Positions 43,011-53,134 of a DNA stretch of 64,000 nt are shown piece by piece. Each line of letters starts with the position of its first letter. Position 1 is the first letter of the stretch. The translations under genes were made by a program, and so were the position numbers. The stretch lies in NCBI GenBank assembly GCA_014904845.1, contig MU119452.1:1-64000 (forward strand), in the 5' to 3' direction. Below the pieces are notes generated by a model that worked only from the letters and a program-made list of their open reading frames with translations, was not told the DNA's origin and did no database searches. The stretch comes from Acephala macrosclerotiorum. Taxonomy: Eukaryota > Ascomycota > Leotiomycetes > Helotiales > Mollisiaceae.

Positions 43011-43533
43011 GATGTGGATGATAGAAGGGCCCGAGAGCGAAGAAGATGGTCGTGAATCTACGAGGTTAGAAAGAGATGCACTGAAGATAGAATGGAAGAA
43101 GATGAACAGCGGGACTGTACATGAAAACAGAATGGACCTTTGGTACTTCTTCGCCATATGCAACTTTGCTGCCCAAGATGGTACAGTACATTTGGCTTTC
43201 ATACCTGATAACGAACAAAGACCCGAGGGCGAATCAAATATCCGCAGATAAGGATAGGTGCTGGAGTTGCGGCCCAACTTGGGCATTGGGCTCTGCGTTG
43301 TGTTTCGGTATGTAACCCACTCCGAGCCGGAAGGATGTGATAGCCTGTACAGCACGTGTCGCATGCGAGGAAGCAGCCATTGGTGTTTCTCACTTTGATG
43401 TCGCACTCCGTTAGAATCTTTCTGGTACGGCATGTCGATGTTTTCCACTTCTAGGCTTCTTTCAATCTCCCACTCCATTTTGGGGTTCTAGTGCACAGAA
43501 TCTGGTTCCATTTCCTAACACCGCGCAAGTACT
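43011..43533. other. Intergenic, nothing recognised
   Basis: This holds the 5' flank of the Pro/Arg-rich gene, possibly with its extended open frame to 43478. No other signal. Confidence 0.5.
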
Positions 43534-44108
43534 TTACAACTTCGGCCGGAACAAACAAATAGGACCGTTCTGTTTCAGTAATTTGATCAGAACGACGACA
43601 TGAACATCTAAAGCAGTACCATACTGTGTACCTGCAAGTCTAAGTTAGCTCTGGTGACAGAGGTTTCAAGCGAAATGTTCTAGGCAAGTTAGAACATTGA
43701 AAGGGAAAGTTCTTTACCAAATAGCCATGGTGGACGATCGGGTCGCCTTTCGCGACTGGAGTATATCATGTCAAACACTCCACCGAGCCTTGTCTTAGCA
43801 ATGAGAATGGCGTCGTCGCTAGGTGGGGTGTTCTCAACTATGTAGCTGGTGACAGGATCACCCATGGCTAAATATAGAGAGTGGGACTTTGCTTACAGCT
43901 TCATCATGATGTCCAAAGCATTACGATACGAGACGTCATCTGTGACATCTATTGGAGGCCGTCACAGCATGTGTAGTTGTTCTTCAGAGTATATTTCGAT
44001 AAGAACGTCGCAAAGGTATCCACATATTCGGGAGGAAATAGGGTTAGAGAAGCGGACACGAAGTGATTTGCAATCGTGGCAGATGTCGTGAGCGGCGCTG
44101 ATAAGACA
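43534..44108 (-). pseudogene. Decayed gene of unrecognised family
   Basis: One minus frame reads CHDCKSLRVRFSNPISSR, CDVLIEIYSEEQLHML, a TGA at 43962-43964, RPPIDVTDDVSYRNALDIMM, a TAA at 43893-43895, then SLYLAMGDPVTSYIVEN, DDAILIAKTRLGGVFDMIY and PDRPPWLFG. An intron follows (43632-43716, GTAAAG..CAG), then TQYGTALDVHVVVLIKLLKQ and a stop at 43534. Both internal stops fit C-to-T changes (CGA, CAA). The N-terminus is not clear. The coherent protein-like text across 150 codons suggests a real but broken gene; I cannot name it. Confidence 0.4.
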
Positions 44109-44841
44109 TTCTTGTCATCATGGTCCAAGAGTGGTACCTGTTGCAAGTCAACATATGGCATTTTCAATGTCCCACGTCCTCAAAGACTTTTCGTCATATT
44201 TTTTTTCGAGCTCGTCATTAATGAGTAGAAACCACCCCGAAAAAAATGGTTAAATGTGTCGAGGTTCATCTGATCTGCTGCTGGTCCGAACGCGTGGCTG
44301 CGAGGAAGTCAAGACTGTGAAAATGAGCCCTCGAAACGAAAAAGGGTCGTCAGCCACTCTAGAGTGCCATTTTGACAACCGGCAAGTCCTAGTCTGATGT
44401 GCTTTGACACACAGGCCAACAAATAATAAAACACAAATTGAGTCTTGAGATATCTTCATCGGAACATGCTCAAGAAAAATCTGCTATGTCCCGACTGCTG
44501 ACGGACGATTAGGAACGAGACAACGTATTCAACCATCGTATGATCAAAGGAATTCAATTGTGCCAACTAAGCACACTTGCACCATTGCTGGCCATATAGA
44601 TATTATTATTAAGATATTGGGAGAAGTTCTCCCTGAAAATTGAATTAACGTGCGTGGCTATTAGCACGTGTAAGGCTAAAAGGCTAGTCTGGAAGGTTAC
44701 CCGAGCACGGAGACCGAACAAAGAAGGCTGCAACTCCATCTCGAACAAGAAGCAATTTGGCCATATCCGGGTATTTACTGACTCTGCGGAGTTGCACAAT
44801 GTTTCTGCGATCTTTACACTGTACATAGTTTGACTGGAACC
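44109..44841. other. Intergenic, no supported gene
   Basis: Short frames on the minus strand (44250-44459, 44554-44826) show no family features. The right end is the promoter region of the ZIP transporter gene. Confidence 0.5.
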
Positions 44842-46263
44842 ATGATCAATCCAGATGCTGCGAGCTCAGGTAAGAAGCAAACTCCGGCACCTCCGATGCA
44901 ATATGCTAACGCCGACAGTTCCTTCGTGGTCCAGCATAACGAACGAATTCCTGCGATTCGACTTGACGAGACGAGATGAAGGGGCTTCGAAGCCGCAATG
45001 CGGGTCTGGGATCAAGGGGAGCTACAACTTTCCAGCTCACGTCTTTGCGCTGGTCTTGATACTGGTCCTGAGCACGTTGGGTAAACTCCCACTTTCTATC
45101 TGCCAGTTCGTTGCTGACAGCTTCCAGCTTGCGGATTTCCTCTGATATCTAGACGATCGTCGAAAAGCCATGGCACTGCGAGATTTATATTCATATCACA
45201 ACATTTTGGCACAGGTGTTCTTATTGCGACAGCTTTCGTCCATCTTCTTCCTACAGCATTCGTCTCACTTACGGACCCATGTCTGCCGGACTTTTTCAGT
45301 GTACAATACCGTCCGCTGGCTGGACTGATTGCCATGTTTTCTGCGTTGGTGGTGGTTGGACTTGAGATGTTCCTGACGACAAGAGGCGCCGGGCATTCGC
45401 ATTCGCATGACTGGGACACACTTCCAGGGGACGAGGATAGGCATGAAGACCATACCAACGGATCTGCAGAACCCGGAAGGAAGAAGGGAAATAGCAGATT
45501 AGGGAAGCTTGGATTGAACCGACCGAACGATATCGCGTTGGAAGATATTGATGCATCTGAGGGATTGGTAGCTGGTGTATCTCCTCTGCCAGTTTCGACG
45601 CCGGATGCGAACGGGACGAACAATCACGACAAGTATTACGATGAAAACGACGACGATGATTCAGACCTCGACCTCGGCGAGCTCGATCCTACTGCCGAAT
45701 CTTTCAACCCGCCCGACCGTGATGTTGAGGCGACGGCTGCGGCGCCCAAAACACTTTCCCCAGAGGAACAGCAAAAGCGGCAGATGTTACAATGTATGCT
45801 CTTGGAAGCAGGCATACTTTTCCACAGCGTATTTATCGGTATGGCGGTATCTGTGGCTACAGGACCGCCGTTTGTGGTCTTTTTGGTGGCCATTGCATTC
45901 CATCAGTCTTTCGAGGGACTTGCTCTTGGATCCAGAATTGCGGCCATCAATTTCCCTCGCCATGCACTGAAGCCTTGGGTGATGGTTCTGGCATATGGTA
46001 CCACGACTCCTATCGGACAAGCAATTGGCCTCATGGTACAAGAATCATACGATCCACAAAGTGCGACAGGATTGCTGATGGTAGGGTTCATGAATGCGAT
46101 TTCCAGTGGGTTGCTAGTCTTCGCAGGCTTGGTACAACTGTTAGCGGAAGACTTCTTGAGCGACAAGAGCTATGGGATCCTTAAAGGGAGAAGGAGATGG
46201 GAAGCCTTTGGAGCTGTCCTTTCTGGCGCAACTTTGATGGCCATTGTCGGGGCATTTGCTTAA
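44842..46263 (+). CDS. ZIP-family zinc/iron transporter
   Basis: Exons 44842-44869, 44919-45080 and 45128-46263, all junctions in phase, give 441 residues. After a short leader, helix 1 (FPAHVFALVLILVLSTLAC) is followed by FGTGVLIATAFVHLLPTAF. A long cytosolic loop contains the metal-binding HSHSHDW and an acidic DENDDDDSDLDLGELD run. Helix 4 has HSVFIGMAVSV and helix 5 HQSFEGLALGSRI, the His/Glu pair lining the metal pathway in ZIP proteins. The architecture matches fungal Zrt-type plasma-membrane transporters, probably for zinc. No lesions. It is the third metal-transport gene in the window. Confidence 0.94.
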
Positions 46264-46660
46264 ATGTATAGGGAAAATCGGTGCCCCGATGGATATATCG
46301 TGATACTTCGCGCATTGTAGGCGTTTGGGATAGATTATTTAGGCTGCAGCAGTAGTCCTCTGCCACGTCTAGTACATAATTGTAAATCAGGACATACGTC
46401 TACCATTTCCTGTCATCGTACAGTTCTCATCCGGATGAAAATGATCTTCGTGAAGCCCCTGATTGGCGAGCCTCGGCCCGCAGGGTTTCGCACCAATCTG
46501 GGGAATTCAAGCCTCCAAATTTCTTCGCTAATCCCTTGCTCCTTCATTCGACACGGCGTTCTTCGCGCCGCAACAATCAACTGGGAAAAGAAACATTGAA
46601 GAAGCAGGAAATGGCTTTGCAGTCTCTGTCTTCTTCTTCAACAGTATTCGATACATCATA
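46264..46660. other. Intergenic, nothing recognised
   Basis: Holds the 3' flank of the ZIP gene and the promoter of the O-fucosyltransferase-like gene. No further signal. Confidence 0.5.
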
Positions 46661-47956
46661 ATGGAACTGCCCTACGGTCTCAATCGCAGATATGCTACAC
46701 TTGCAGTCGTTCTGCTCGCGGGCATCTGGCTTTGGGTTGCCTTCGATCGCCCCTATGTCTTTCCTGACCATGTCCCTTGGAACATCTACTCGAACGGCCC
46801 TCAATCACCGAACATCGATGTCTTCGATTTTCCTCCTCTCACCTCTCCTGCGATCAAGAGCGTGTGTGCGAAGACGGCTTGGAATCCCGGCTTGATCTTC
46901 ACATGCGACTCGCCCTCTGGCAACTTCGCAGAAGTACGAAACTCGATCCTGCACTGTGTTCGATATTCGATTGCAGCTGGGGGAAGTTTGGTGATACCTA
47001 GGATAGTGTTGAATCAGGATTATGGGGGCAGATTGGCTGGGAATACGACGAGTCTTGACCATTTGTTCGATGCGGATCACTTCACGACCTCCCTCCAGCT
47101 ATCATGTCCTCAACTGCAAATTTACAAGGCCGCACCGGATACGAAGGAACCAACAGCCCTGTTTGCAGATACACTTGTGAGTCCGAGGGCCGGAGCAATT
47201 GAAGGCTTTTCCGCAGAATGGAGAGATGCGTTTTACGACTGGCTCGGGAAGAGCCTCGCGGGAGATTTCGAAGGGCCGAGAATCATCGCCCTCGGACGTT
47301 CATACCTACATTACCCAGTCCATTCAGACGACGAGAATTTCGCTTCACATTTTGGAAAAATCCTGAAGATTCGGTCGGATGCGCGGGTTCTGGCAACAAC
47401 GACACTTCTCAAGCTCAAAAGCGAATACTCTTTGTCACTCGACCTCAAAGATCCATACACGAAGAACGGATTTATGGGCGTATATCTCAGCACAAAACCC
47501 GATCCAGATCAATTGACCAAGGAAGACCAGGACTATGGAAGTTATGAGATGCAATCGAAGCTCTACCTCGAATATACCGCACATTCCAACTCTTCCCTCG
47601 CCTATGTGGCGTCAAACAACGGTCCAGACATACTGAAGTTTATTTCTGCTGTCAGAGAAAGGGGCATGGAAGTAACCGCCAAGTTTGATGTACTCAAAGG
47701 TAGGGACCGGGAAGATCTACAGGATATGACTGCTCAGCAGCAAGAATTAGTGGACTACTTAGTCATGAATGATGCTGTTGAATTCGTGGGCGTTGGTACT
47801 TCAAGTTTCAGTTGGAATGTTGCCTTCAGGAGGCATGGATTTGAGAGGCATACGGAGACGCCTTTGGATCAGGGCCAACAATTCAACGACGGACTCTCAG
47901 TCTTGTATGGAACGACAGGAGAACATCCTGAGTTTGCCGCAAGCATGTGGCCCTAA
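46661..47956 (+). CDS. Type II membrane protein, GDP-fucose O-fucosyltransferase-like
   Basis: Single exon, 431 residues, intact. One N-terminal helix (YATLAVVLLAGIWLWVAF, about 10-28) suggests a Golgi/ER signal-anchor. The luminal part has WNPGLIFTCDSPSGNFAEVRN, RYSIAAGGSLVIPRIVL and DHLFDADHFTTSL, a pattern of a fungal family related to protein O-fucosyltransferases. Near the C-terminus comes AVEFVGVGTSSFSWNVAFRR, resembling the family's late SSFS motif. Two N-glycosylation sites (NTTS, NSS) are present. The family call is from memory and the donor/acceptor are not known. Confidence 0.7.
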   Translation: MELPYGLNRRYATLAVVLLAGIWLWVAFDRPYVFPDHVPWNIYSNGPQSPNIDVFDFPPLTSPAIKSVCAKTAWNPGLIFTCDSPSGNFAEVRNSILHCVRYSIAAGGSLVIPRIVLNQDYGGRLAGNTTSLDHLFDADHFTTSLQLSCPQLQIYKAAPDTKEPTALFADTLVSPRAGAIEGFSAEWRDAFYDWLGKSLAGDFEGPRIIALGRSYLHYPVHSDDENFASHFGKILKIRSDARVLATTTLLKLKSEYSLSLDLKDPYTKNGFMGVYLSTKPDPDQLTKEDQDYGSYEMQSKLYLEYTAHSNSSLAYVASNNGPDILKFISAVRERGMEVTAKFDVLKGRDREDLQDMTAQQQELVDYLVMNDAVEFVGVGTSSFSWNVAFRRHGFERHTETPLDQGQQFNDGLSVLYGTTGEHPEFAASMWP

Positions 47957-48776
47957 ATCACACCCCTCGAGCTTTTGGCAACTGATACATAGGGGCCATC
48001 CTTGTAGGCGGCAAAGAACATTTCTCTAAGTCCTGTTGGCCCACATCGTCCCTGGGCGCTTATGGCCTTCAACAGCCTTCTCTGCGACGATTACAACGGC
48101 GCGGTCGGCTAAGGCCTCAGTACGACAGCTTATGTATACCGGCTTGTAGAGTTCAAGCCGCGGCTGACGAGTGCTACCATGGAGGAGGAGGATGGAGTCG
48201 GTCAAGAAGCCTACCATCCAAAGTTATAAAAGATCTATCAAAAATTTGCCCGCTTCAAATCCTGTCCTACATTCATAGCAGAACCAAGTGTTCCCTCATG
48301 CTGTATAGAGGGTCACTCCTCGAGCATAGAGTCTCACTCTTAGTTTCAGATCTTTCCACACATCAAACAATTGGGTAAAAATGCGCTTATCCTTCAAGCC
48401 GTGTAACAGTCTTACTTAGGCGACTCCATACATCCCAAGCAAGCAAGACAGCCCTGGTCGTGGGCGCTAACCGCGTAGCGCCTTTGATTCGCTCTACCTT
48501 GTATCTTCCCTCAGCGCCTGGAAATCAGGCGACAGGGCTCGAAATAGATGCATGAGGTTGCATCTCACCAACTCGAGCTGGTGGAGTATATATGAAGTGC
48601 CCACTGCTCACAGCCTTATCGTTCTTCGACCTTGTACTGCTTTCCTTGTTTTGCATCTAGCTTTATATTTCAGTTTTCTTTACTACTAACGAGCTTCGCG
48701 ATCGGCACACAGTCTGCCTTGCTCACTAGTCAGCCTCGTTCGTGCAGATTACCCCACTTAGGGCGGAACTGTCGTG
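47957..48776. other. Intergenic, promoter region of the NLR gene
   Basis: No gene. A TATATAT within GAGTATATATGAAG lies at about 48586-48592, roughly 190 bp upstream of the NLR start and followed by CT-rich sequence. It is a plausible TATA element. Confidence 0.5.
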
Positions 48777-51700
48777 ATGGACCCTCTATCTATATCAGCC
48801 AGCGTTGCTGGACTCATCACCATAACACAAGCAGTCGCTCAAGGGCTGACAACATACATTATAGCCGTGAAGGGTGCACCAACGGAAATGCAGAGCTTGA
48901 TCGAGGAGTTGAAATCTCTCAATGCGATTCTGAATGAAATCCAGAGAGCTTTCGAGAACAAAGAAGATGGCCAATCATTGGCTGAAGCCGGGGCGTTAAC
49001 AAAGACGCTTTTAGCTTGTCAACAGATTCTTTCAGAGACTCTGATCAAGCTTGAAGAGTTCGATATGAGCCGTTCGGGAACCAGTGAGAGCTCTGGCATT
49101 AGTTCGAAATATAAGCAGCTGTTGAAGAAGATGACCCATCCCTTCAAGCGCGACGAGATTCAGCGACTCTTGGTTGTCGTCCGAGACTACAAAGCGACTT
49201 TGACACTTGCGATGACTCTAGAAGAGAAGTAAGTCTACATTGTGCTCGTCCTCCTCTGCCGAAGCTGACCATCGTGAAGGAAGTCGACAAGCGTGTTGAA
49301 AGCAATGCTCACGCGATTGGAGGAAGCGAGCACTAGATCCGAAGATAATCTTACTAGTCTCCAACACCAAAATGCCATGATCCTTCAGACTCTGATCTCC
49401 GGCATGAGCGATATGAGACCTCCTTCTTACTCATCTGCTACGGAAGCGTCAAAGAAAAAATATTTCGAGGTGCCTCTTCGTCCGACCAACGCGTTCCTCG
49501 GCCGGGACAGCTTCCTGACACAGATTCAAGATCACTTCACCGACGTCTCTCTTGCCGGTCAGCAGCATCGTCTTGCTATTCACGGACTTGGAGGTAGTGG
49601 AAAGACACAAATCGCTTTAACATACGCCTTCACTCATCGATCGGAGTACGATAGTGTGTTCTTCCTGAATGCTGCTTCATCCGATTCCCTCACGCGTGAC
49701 TTCACCAAATTGCACCAAATTCTCAACCTTGGAGCAGTCGATGCGGATGAGAATAAAGTCGAATGCGTCAAACGTTGGTTTACTCGAAACGACAATACCA
49801 GTTGGCTCATCATCTTTGACAACGCAGATGACCTCGAAGACGTCGACCTGTCCTCCTACTTCCCGCTCTCAGACGCAGGCGACATCTTGATCACGACGCG
49901 TGATCATCGCATTGAGCACCCAGAACTCACTACTTCCGCCCTCCATCTAGATGTGCTCAGCCCAGAAGATGCTGAAGAACTTCTACTCAAACGAGCTGCT
50001 ATCAAGTCGCTTGCCTTAGAAGAAGAGCAGAAGTTCGCCTCACTGATCGTCAAAGAACTAGGCTATCTTCCCCTAGCCATCGATCAAGCAGGGGCATACA
50101 TCCACGCAAGAAAGAAGAAACTAAGCGAGTACTACGCAATGTATCAAGATCACCAGTCCAGTCTCCTCTCATACAGATCGAAGCTATCAAAGCACGAGAA
50201 GACGGTGATGACAACATGGGAGCTGTCATTCAACAAGATCGAGGAGGAATCACCCGATATCGCTGAGTTCGTCCTGCTTCTCTGTCAGTATGATCCTGCT
50301 CTGATTCAGCATGCGATGTTGAAGAAAGGATGTACACCACAGCCAGTCTACGGACAAGATGGTGAGCTCATGATGCTCGATCCTCAAGCCTGCTCAGTGC
50401 CGGCAAGTATGATCAGATTGCTGGGAAACGAGTTTATGTTCGATGAGGCTGTGGAGAAGTTGCTGTCATTCTCTTTAGCTCAAGTCACGATTGCGGATGA
50501 ATCGAATGATACTTCCTCGGGATTTGTGCTACACCCTCTCGTTCAATTCTGTGGTCAGATTCGGGCGACTGAGGATATTCAGAAGAGCGCATTTGAAGAT
50601 GCTGTGTGTATCACAAGCCACGCGTACCCAATGGGTAACTTGGACGAATGGTATATTTACTTTCATTTTTTTAGCAAGCTCAATTACTGATGTCGAGACT
50701 ATAGGGATACCGCCTTCAGTATTCAACTACTCTCGCAAGTCCAGTACCTCTGCGACAAACTTGAGAAGCGGAGAAGCAAGGGACAACAGTTCCAGCGGCT
50801 CGCAGACGTTGGTCCTTCATTATTCTTGGCAGCTTTCCATTTCGCAGATACCGCCTGGTGCGCCCGTTTCGTCACCGAGTCTGAGATATTGTTAGCAGAC
50901 AGCGACGATGCCTTCCTGGCAGCCTTCGTGGTGGAGCGGCGAGGAAAGATCTCACCTCAACTCGGACAACAAGAAAGAGGATTAGAGGTACTCTCGTCCT
51001 TCGTCCACAACCCACCCAATATCAAAGGCGACCCATCAAGCCATGATCCAGCCAAGCAACGTCCACACAATCTCGCAAACTCAATGCACGGCTGCGTCTA
51101 CATCATGCTAGCCCACCAACTCTACACCCTCGGCCGCAGCGAGGAAGCCCTAGACGTGATACTAAGCTGGCACTCCTTCCAACCATCCTCAATTTCCGAG
51201 CGAGCTACGGAGAGGTACCGCGACAGGACATTGGCAGATATATACGTCAGTCGCAAAGATTGGAGCAAAGCCGAAGAAGTCCTCCAAGCTCTCCTCGCTC
51301 CCGACATGCGCGACCACGAGTCCTTCAAGGGAAGCATGGGAGAAGGATGGGCTATCCATCAACTGGCCGATATATACATCGAAACGAAACGCTACAAAGA
51401 AGCAAGTCCACTCACTATGCCTGCTTTGTTAGCTAGACAACAAGCTGGGAATGAGAGTCGAGAAGAAGCAATTTTGATCATGCTTGATCTCATCTGTTCG
51501 CTTCTGGCTTTGAAGACTTTCGACATGGCTCTTTTCCATCTCTCGAAACTTCGTCAGGTGTTGGAGCCGAAATTTGGAGCGAATCTGGTTGTGATGGGTA
51601 ATTTGGCGAATATGTGGTGTCTGTTGGCACGGCTTTCGATCGAGTTGAATGACCTGAAGGAGGCAAGGGTGTGTTGGGAGAAGGCTTTGGAGGTTGCGGA

Positions 51701-51908
51701 GAAGGTGAAGTGGGTTAATGGTCATATGGTGTCTGCGATACGCTGTTCTCTTGGTTATACACTAGAGCTGCTTGGGGAGCTGGATAGCTTTCCAGACTTG
51801 AAGTATGAGAGAGGAATGGCTGATTTGGAGACTGGGAGAGAGCTTGAGAATGTGGGAATTGATCGGGCTTGGATCGATAGATTGAAAGAGAAGGGGAATG
51901 AGATCTAG
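48777..51908 (+). CDS. NLR/STAND protein: fungal N-terminal domain, NB-ARC, TPR-like repeats
   Basis: Exons 48777-49228, 49280-50650 and 50705-51908, with split Lys and Trp codons at the junctions, give 1008 residues. MDPLSISASVAGLITITQAV opens a helical N-terminal domain (about 1-150, KRDEIQRLLVVVRDYK) seen in fungal STAND proteins. NB-ARC follows: LGRDSFLTQIQ, P-loop GLGGSGKTQIA (about 253-263), Walker B SWLIIFDNAD (about 325-334), ILITTRDHR and LGYLPLAIDQAGAYI. The C-terminal half contains TPR-like helices (DRTLADIYVSRKDWSKAEEV, WAIHQLADIYIETKRYKEA). Such proteins are inflammasome-like switches; in fungi they act in non-self recognition and cell death. No lesions are seen. ATG 48777 is the first ATG of the frame; a GTG directly precedes it. 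Confidence 0.95.
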
Positions 51909-53134
51909 TGGAGCTTATTATGGGAGCTTTGCCTAGGTGAGTGTCTTATGATGCTGGAATGAATGACGATTTACTGTCAGATCTCGCGTTTGTCGCTCTT
52001 TGAAGAAGGTGAGGTTGTACAGACACTTGGCAAGGACATCTCCGTTGATAGTCATGAAAATTTTTGTCGAAGCTAGACAGATGTGATGGCCGGATGAAGA
52101 AAATGCCGATTTCAGCAATCCCAGAATCTATTATCCACCTCGTGGCATTTTCCACGTTTGCCTACGACGTGCGCAACAGATGGGCTACAAGCCAGCGCCC
52201 TTCCTGCCTCGGTCTCTTTTTGAGGAAGGTTAAGCGACGAGCAATGTACCCAAAGTTTGCTTCTTTTGCTTCTTCCCAAATTATCAGAAGCTAGGAAGGT
52301 ATCGTTTTGGTAGTTTTTTCTTCCTCTTCTTAGTCACTCGACATTATGATGGCGTCTATGTCTTGCTCTCTTTTGGAAGGTGAAGTTGTCCAAGACCTTC
52401 TTGGCGAAGCATCTCCGTATAGGATGGTGTATCCAGATTTTGTATTTTGTTGTCTTGCCCAAGGTGTATAAACGTGGAAAGTCCGGTCAGGAAGAGGTTG
52501 TTTTCCGTGCTTGGCAGGTCAAACGTTATTGTACAGAATATGAGGGAGCATTCTTTGCATTGCTCATTTTGGGCCAGGTAGAGCTGTAAAATGTATCTTG
52601 GCAATGCAGTCTAGTTGAAGCAATAAGTAGGTATCCAAAGTTTGGCGTTCGATGTCGTGCTCCAACGTTCAGATCAGATTATTGATCCCGTGCGAGTAGC
52701 GAGTAAGGGGATATATTCTGTGTGCGAAAAAGCGAACCTTTTCTGGAAGGCGAACATATCTTGAAGACCGACACTACCTTAACACCTGCATTATCACTAA
52801 TCTTGTATCTTTGTATCTCCGTATCACCCGTATCAAGTATGTATATGTACACGTTGTGCACTGAACAAAGGAGTCCCCAGATACGCTAACCGGTCAAAGG
52901 TACGGTCCGGAGCTAGGCGACTTCGCCAGCGAAGGGCGCTAAAGTTCACTACCGACTTTGACTCCACCTGTTCCCAATCTTCTTTCAACGACAAACTTCT
53001 TCAACCAACTTCACTGGCATCCATGATATCGACATCGACACCCAACACCTTCGTTCCACCTCGGTTTATCATCTCCAAAGCATATTCAACACCTTTGACA
53101 ATATTATCCTGTGATATTACGAAGGTCCCGACAT
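51909..53134. other. Intergenic with a diverged internal duplication
   Basis: The stretch near 51989-52047 (GAAGGTGAGGTTGT, CTTGGCAAGGACATCTCCG) is echoed near 52375-52425 (GAAGGTGAAGTTGT, CTTGGCGAAGCATCTCCG). A weaker third echo lies near 52740. This looks like an old duplication of non-coding or gene-remnant sequence. No supported gene. Confidence 0.45.

Noticed and set aside
42267..43478. 403-residue version of the Pro/Arg-rich protein
   Set aside because: The first 156 residues differ in composition and look like translated upstream sequence; the ATG at 43010 is preferred, though the longer form cannot be excluded.
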